A stretch of 7,375 bases of DNA. It comes from an uncultured Clostridia bacterium. Its GTDB lineage: Bacteria > Bacillota > Clostridia > UBA1381. The notes beneath the pieces were generated by a model. It did not search any database and was not told the DNA's origin. It saw nothing but the letters and a program-made list of their open reading frames with translations. Location: the NCBI GenBank assembly GCA_934454035.1, contig CAKSFY010000112.1:1-7375 (forward strand), read 5' to 3'. Positions 5,533 to 7,375 of this stretch are shown here, piece after piece (positions within the stretch are counted from its first letter, which is position 1; every line of letters starts with the position of its first letter). The position numbers and the translations under genes are program-made.

Positions 5533-5561
5533 ATTATACTACAATGATATAATTTAGTCAA
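5533..5561 (-). promoter_or_regulatory. Promoter of the SLOG gene
   Basis: TTGACT (5556-5561), a 17-bp spacer and TATAAT (5533-5538) on the minus strand form a near-consensus promoter. Its -35 is built from the first AGTCA heptamer, and its spacer contains the -10 of the opposing RHH promoter. Polymerase therefore cannot occupy both promoters at once. Confidence 0.8.
5546..5553 (+). promoter_or_regulatory. Extended -10 promoter of the RHH gene
   Basis: TATAAT (5548-5553) is preceded by TGA, fitting the extended -10 motif. No good -35 is present at 16-18 bp; TCCACA stands at 19 bp. Transcription would start near 5560, inside the heptamer array, which fits autoregulation. Confidence 0.6.
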
Positions 5562-5582
5562 TACTTAGTCAGAGGTGAGTCA
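5554..5582. promoter_or_regulatory. Three heptamers T(T/G)AGTCA phased at 11 bp (putative RHH operator)
   Basis: TTAGTCA (5554-5560), TTAGTCA (5565-5571) and TGAGTCA (5576-5582) repeat with start-to-start spacings of exactly 11 and 11 bp, about one helical turn. They cover the -35 of the SLOG promoter, the start site of the RHH promoter and the RHH ribosome binding site. Short direct repeats on one face of the helix are typical of operators bound cooperatively by RHH dimers. The repeats are seen directly; the binding protein is inferred. Confidence 0.65.
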
Positions 5583-5585
5583 ATT

Positions 5586-5756
5586 ATGAAAGATAATCTT
5601 CCGCGTTACACGCTCAGAGTTTCTCAAGTTTTGCTTGATAAGCTTGCATATATTGCCGAATACGAAGGCAGAACCAAGAACAAGGAACTTGAACAGCTTA
5701 TAAAAAAGCGCATTGCCGAATTTGAATCGGAACACGGCACAATAGAAACCCACTAA
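5586..5756 (+). CDS. Ribbon-helix-helix (Arc-like) DNA-binding protein, 56 aa
   Basis: This is a probable small transcription regulator. ATG 5586 has an AGAGGTGA ribosome binding site (spacing about 7 nt), and the frame ends at TAA 5754-5756, giving 56 residues. The layout matches the RHH fold: a basic strand RYTLRVS (7-13), helix A QVLLDKLAYIAEYEG (14-28) and helix B RTKNKELEQLIKKRIAEFESEHG (29-51), with the turn EGRTKN between the helices. In this family dimers insert the paired strand (here R7, T9 and R11) in the major groove. The gene is divergent from the SLOG gene and convergent with the methyltransferase gene, their stops being only about 12 bp apart. Heptamers phased at 11 bp around its own promoter are the likely binding sites, so autoregulation and control of the SLOG operon are proposed. 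No toxin partner is adjacent, so an antitoxin role is less likely. Confidence 0.83.
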   Translation: MKDNLPRYTLRVSQVLLDKLAYIAEYEGRTKNKELEQLIKKRIAEFESEHGTIETH

Positions 5757-5785
5757 ATACTTCGAATTTACTCGGAGTATTTTTT
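5755..5785 (+). terminator. Intrinsic terminator of the RHH gene
   Basis: A 10-bp stem (5755-5764 with 5773-5782, one G-U wobble) and an 8-nt loop are followed by T residues to 5785. The first arm overlaps the RHH stop codon, and the hairpin contains the last codons and stop of the opposing methyltransferase gene. The minus-strand version lacks a clean U-tract. Confidence 0.78.
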
Positions 5786-7375
5786 GTTTGCCCTCACAAT
5801 CCCTGAAAGCACAAAGCATACGCACGGCAGCGCAACTCCGTTGCCCCACAATTTATACTCTGCCGAATCGGAGTGCGGATTTTTAAGCCATTTTACAATC
5901 TGCTTATCAGACTTCGGCTTTTTTGATGTTCCCATTGCTTTTCGGTGTGTTTCAAACACATCTTTCCAAAATGCAACATCCTCATCGGTTGGGTTTTCGG
6001 TTTCAAGGTTTTTACACCAACCGTCCGGAAAACCTTGCAGTCTTGCACATTCTGTGGGCGTGAGCCTTCGCACTATGTACTCGGCATTATCATTTGTATC
6101 GTTTATCATCGGCGGGTCTTTATAATCTGTGGCAACAAGCGTGTTTGCAAGTTCCTTTTCGGCATTTGTAAAAAAAGATGCCTTTGAACTTGAATAGGTC
6201 GGTGCCGCAACAGCACCCGGTCCTTTTGCCACCATAGTCGGCTGAACCTCTTGTTCAACCGCAAATGAATATTTTGCATTCTGCCCTTGATTGAAAGCCG
6301 CCCTGTCAATTCCGTATGCGACAGCATGTTTATCTGTTGCGTTGAGTGTAAACGATACATCCTCGTTGATTCCATTACCTTGCGGACCGTTTTCATCCTT
6401 GCGGCCTATCATTGAGCCTTGAACACATACTGCCGGCTCGCCGCCGTGTGTACAGGCAAGGGTGGGTGAGACTCCTTTTGATACACAGCATCCCGATTTA
6501 CCTCCGCCTTGGTCTACGCATACCACAGCCATACCGCCTTGATTGCATGACGGATTGCCGCCGTTTGCGTCAAGGCATCGTGATGTGTCAGCCTCATAAA
6601 AACCGCTGTGCGGATTATCCGATTTCATGGAATTGCTGTCTTTGGAGCATATTCCGTATACAACCGCAACACCGCCTTGGTTGGAATCCGGAGCATTGCC
6701 GCCGGTGTCGATTGTTCTTGCAACATCGGTTTCATAGCAATTCTGTCTTGCGTTTTTCGTACCTTCCGAAGTAAACCGTACATCATAGCATTGCTCAACC
6801 ACAAACGGCTGATTGTTTCCACCTGTGCCGTAGGTTGCAATCACTGTCGGTGCGGTATCGAGCGGCCCCTTAAATCTTGTATCTTGTCCATGATTTTCAT
6901 AGACAGCCGCCGGAACAGTACCGGCTCGCAGCGTCGGAGATACTTCTTTTTCAAAACCTATCGACCTTGCTTTTGCCGAATGTTCCGTGCAAAATCCCGC
7001 CGACTCCATAACACAGGGCGGATGATGCGCCTCGGCACGTAGTGTTGCCGTCACATTTTCGGTAACATCAATCCGATTGCCGCCCTGGTCGTTTAACACA
7101 ATGCCGTTTCTGCCGGTAGATACTCCACAATTAACACCGAGTGTGGCCGATACATCACCTGTCAAACAGCCGTTGTATCCGTCACAGCCTGTCGCTCCAA
7201 TGCTGTTTTGAGTATCTTCGGCAGTTCTTTGCCACGGGAAGACGCCCTTCTTAAGATACCCAGGCACGCCCTCCGGCTCAAATAGTATTTTTCCGGCACA
7301 CCTGCCTCCAAAATCTGCGACAAGGTAGATGCGTTTTCTTCGTTGGGGGACTCCCCAGTATTGAGCGTCGAAAAC
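5768..7375 (-). CDS. Cytosine-C5 DNA methyltransferase (partial, C-terminal 535 residues) with repeat-rich recognition region
   Basis: The enzyme would methylate C5 of cytosine in phage DNA, using S-adenosylmethionine, to evade host restriction. The frame is open at the right edge; the first visible codons are conserved motif VIII, AQYWGVPQRRKRIYLVADF (4-22 of the visible part). The catalytic PCQ and ENV motifs lie outside the window. Motif IX is RRLTPTECARLQGFPDGW (436-453), and motif X is YKLWGNGVALP (507-517), so the C-terminus is intact. Between VIII and IX, where C5 enzymes keep the target-recognition domain, lie about 365 residues (62-426). They are made of ten degenerate units anchored by (E/D)xxVSxTL, for example GDVSATL, KEVSPTL, KGVSPTL and EDVSFTL. 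This is larger than in simple C5 enzymes. No restriction nuclease gene is adjacent, so it looks like a solitary phage methyltransferase. The stop lies inside the terminator hairpin of the convergent RHH gene. Confidence 0.93.
   Translation of the reverse strand, partial: VFDAQYWGVPQRRKRIYLVADFGGRCAGKILFEPEGVPGYLKKGVFPWQRTAEDTQNSIGATGCDGYNGCLTGDVSATLGVNCGVSTGRNGIVLNDQGGNRIDVTENVTATLRAEAHHPPCVMESAGFCTEHSAKARSIGFEKEVSPTLRAGTVPAAVYENHGQDTRFKGPLDTAPTVIATYGTGGNNQPFVVEQCYDVRFTSEGTKNARQNCYETDVARTIDTGGNAPDSNQGGVAVVYGICSKDSNSMKSDNPHSGFYEADTSRCLDANGGNPSCNQGGMAVVCVDQGGGKSGCCVSKGVSPTLACTHGGEPAVCVQGSMIGRKDENGPQGNGINEDVSFTLNATDKHAVAYGIDRAAFNQGQNAKYSFAVEQEVQPTMVAKGPGAVAAPTYSSSKASFFTNAEKELANTLVATDYKDPPMINDTNDNAEYIVRRLTPTECARLQGFPDGWCKNLETENPTDEDVAFWKDVFETHRKAMGTSKKPKSDKQIVKWLKNPHSDSAEYKLWGNGVALPCVCFVLSGIVRANKKYSE
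6098..7192 (-). repeat. Ten degenerate protein repeats in the methyltransferase recognition region
   Basis: Ten anchors recur at intervals of about 30-46 residues: GDVSATL, TENVTATL, EKEVSPTL, LDTAPTV, ETDVARTI, EADTSRCL, SKGVSPTL, NEDVSFTL, EQEVQPTM and EKELANTL. Most units also have a Gly/Asn/Gln-rich stretch (such as SNQGGVAVV) and end in a short hydrophobic AV/VV strand. Units five and six are closest (YETDVARTIDTGGNAPDSNQ and YEADTSRCLDANGGNPSCNQ, both continuing with GG and AVV). The pattern suggests repeated beta-strand modules. The repeats are diverged at DNA level. Confidence 0.75.

Larger units (their letters stand above)
1..7375. mobile_element. Phage or prophage segment (packaging, portal, methyltransferase, cargo genes)
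   Basis: TerL and an HK97-type portal protein lie on the same strand in the usual order. They are preceded by a phage-type cytosine methyltransferase and a DUF4314 protein, which are common companions in Firmicutes phages. No integrase, attachment site or host gene is visible, so the sequence cannot tell an integrated prophage from a free phage. Several small genes with their own promoters and terminators interrupt the core, which is typical of phage accessory cargo. Neither end of the element is in the window. Confidence 0.88.

Noticed and set aside
5784..7042. Plus-strand and alternative minus-strand frames over the methyltransferase gene
   Set aside because: They are shadows of the repeat-rich methyltransferase, whose frame is confirmed by motifs VIII, IX and X.
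6098..7192. CRISPR-like or satellite repeat array
   Set aside because: The periodicity is in the protein (30-46 residues, irregular) and the DNA is diverged; there are no identical repeats with unique spacers.

Overview
The window is part of a tailed phage or prophage (HK97-like packaging and head genes). It most likely comes from a low- to mid-GC Firmicute of the Clostridia, as found in gut communities. The evidence is a recognisable large terminase (TerL) and HK97-type portal protein, a phage cytosine-C5 DNA methyltransferase, a DUF4314 protein and a SLOG (DUF2493-like) protein. Strong AGGAGG-type ribosome binding sites and TTGACA/TATAAT promoters with extended -10 elements also fit. The host assignment is inferred from style, not proven.

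Layout, in the direction of phage transcription (minus strand, right to left): the 3' part of a methyltransferase gene (5768 to the right edge); a divergent regulatory node with a plus-strand ribbon-helix-helix (RHH) gene (5586-5756) and a minus-strand SLOG gene (5130-5483); a DUF4314 fusion protein (4372-5037); a two-helix membrane protein with a SHOCT-like tail (3766-4242); TerL (2102-3712); a plus-strand RelE/HigB-like toxin and Xre antitoxin pair (1424-2064); a 53-residue lysine-rich protein (725-886); and the first 215 residues of the portal protein (646 to the left edge).

The phage core (TerL, portal) is interrupted by small cargo units that carry their own expression signals. The SHOCT-like gene has its own promoter and terminator. 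The toxin-antitoxin pair has a promoter, a perfect palindromic operator and a terminator. The 53-residue gene has an extended -10 promoter, a long leader of about 340 nt and a terminator. This is the signature of morons. The terminators of two units lie directly in front of TerL and portal with no room for a new promoter, so late transcription probably has to read through them.

The two most unusual features are in the right half. One is a ten-fold degenerate repeat in the target-recognition region of the methyltransferase. The other is a 102-bp divergent control region in which overlapping promoters are covered by two groups of heptamers phased at exactly 11 bp, a plausible operator for the adjacent RHH protein. 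No tRNA, rRNA, CRISPR array or insertion sequence was seen.
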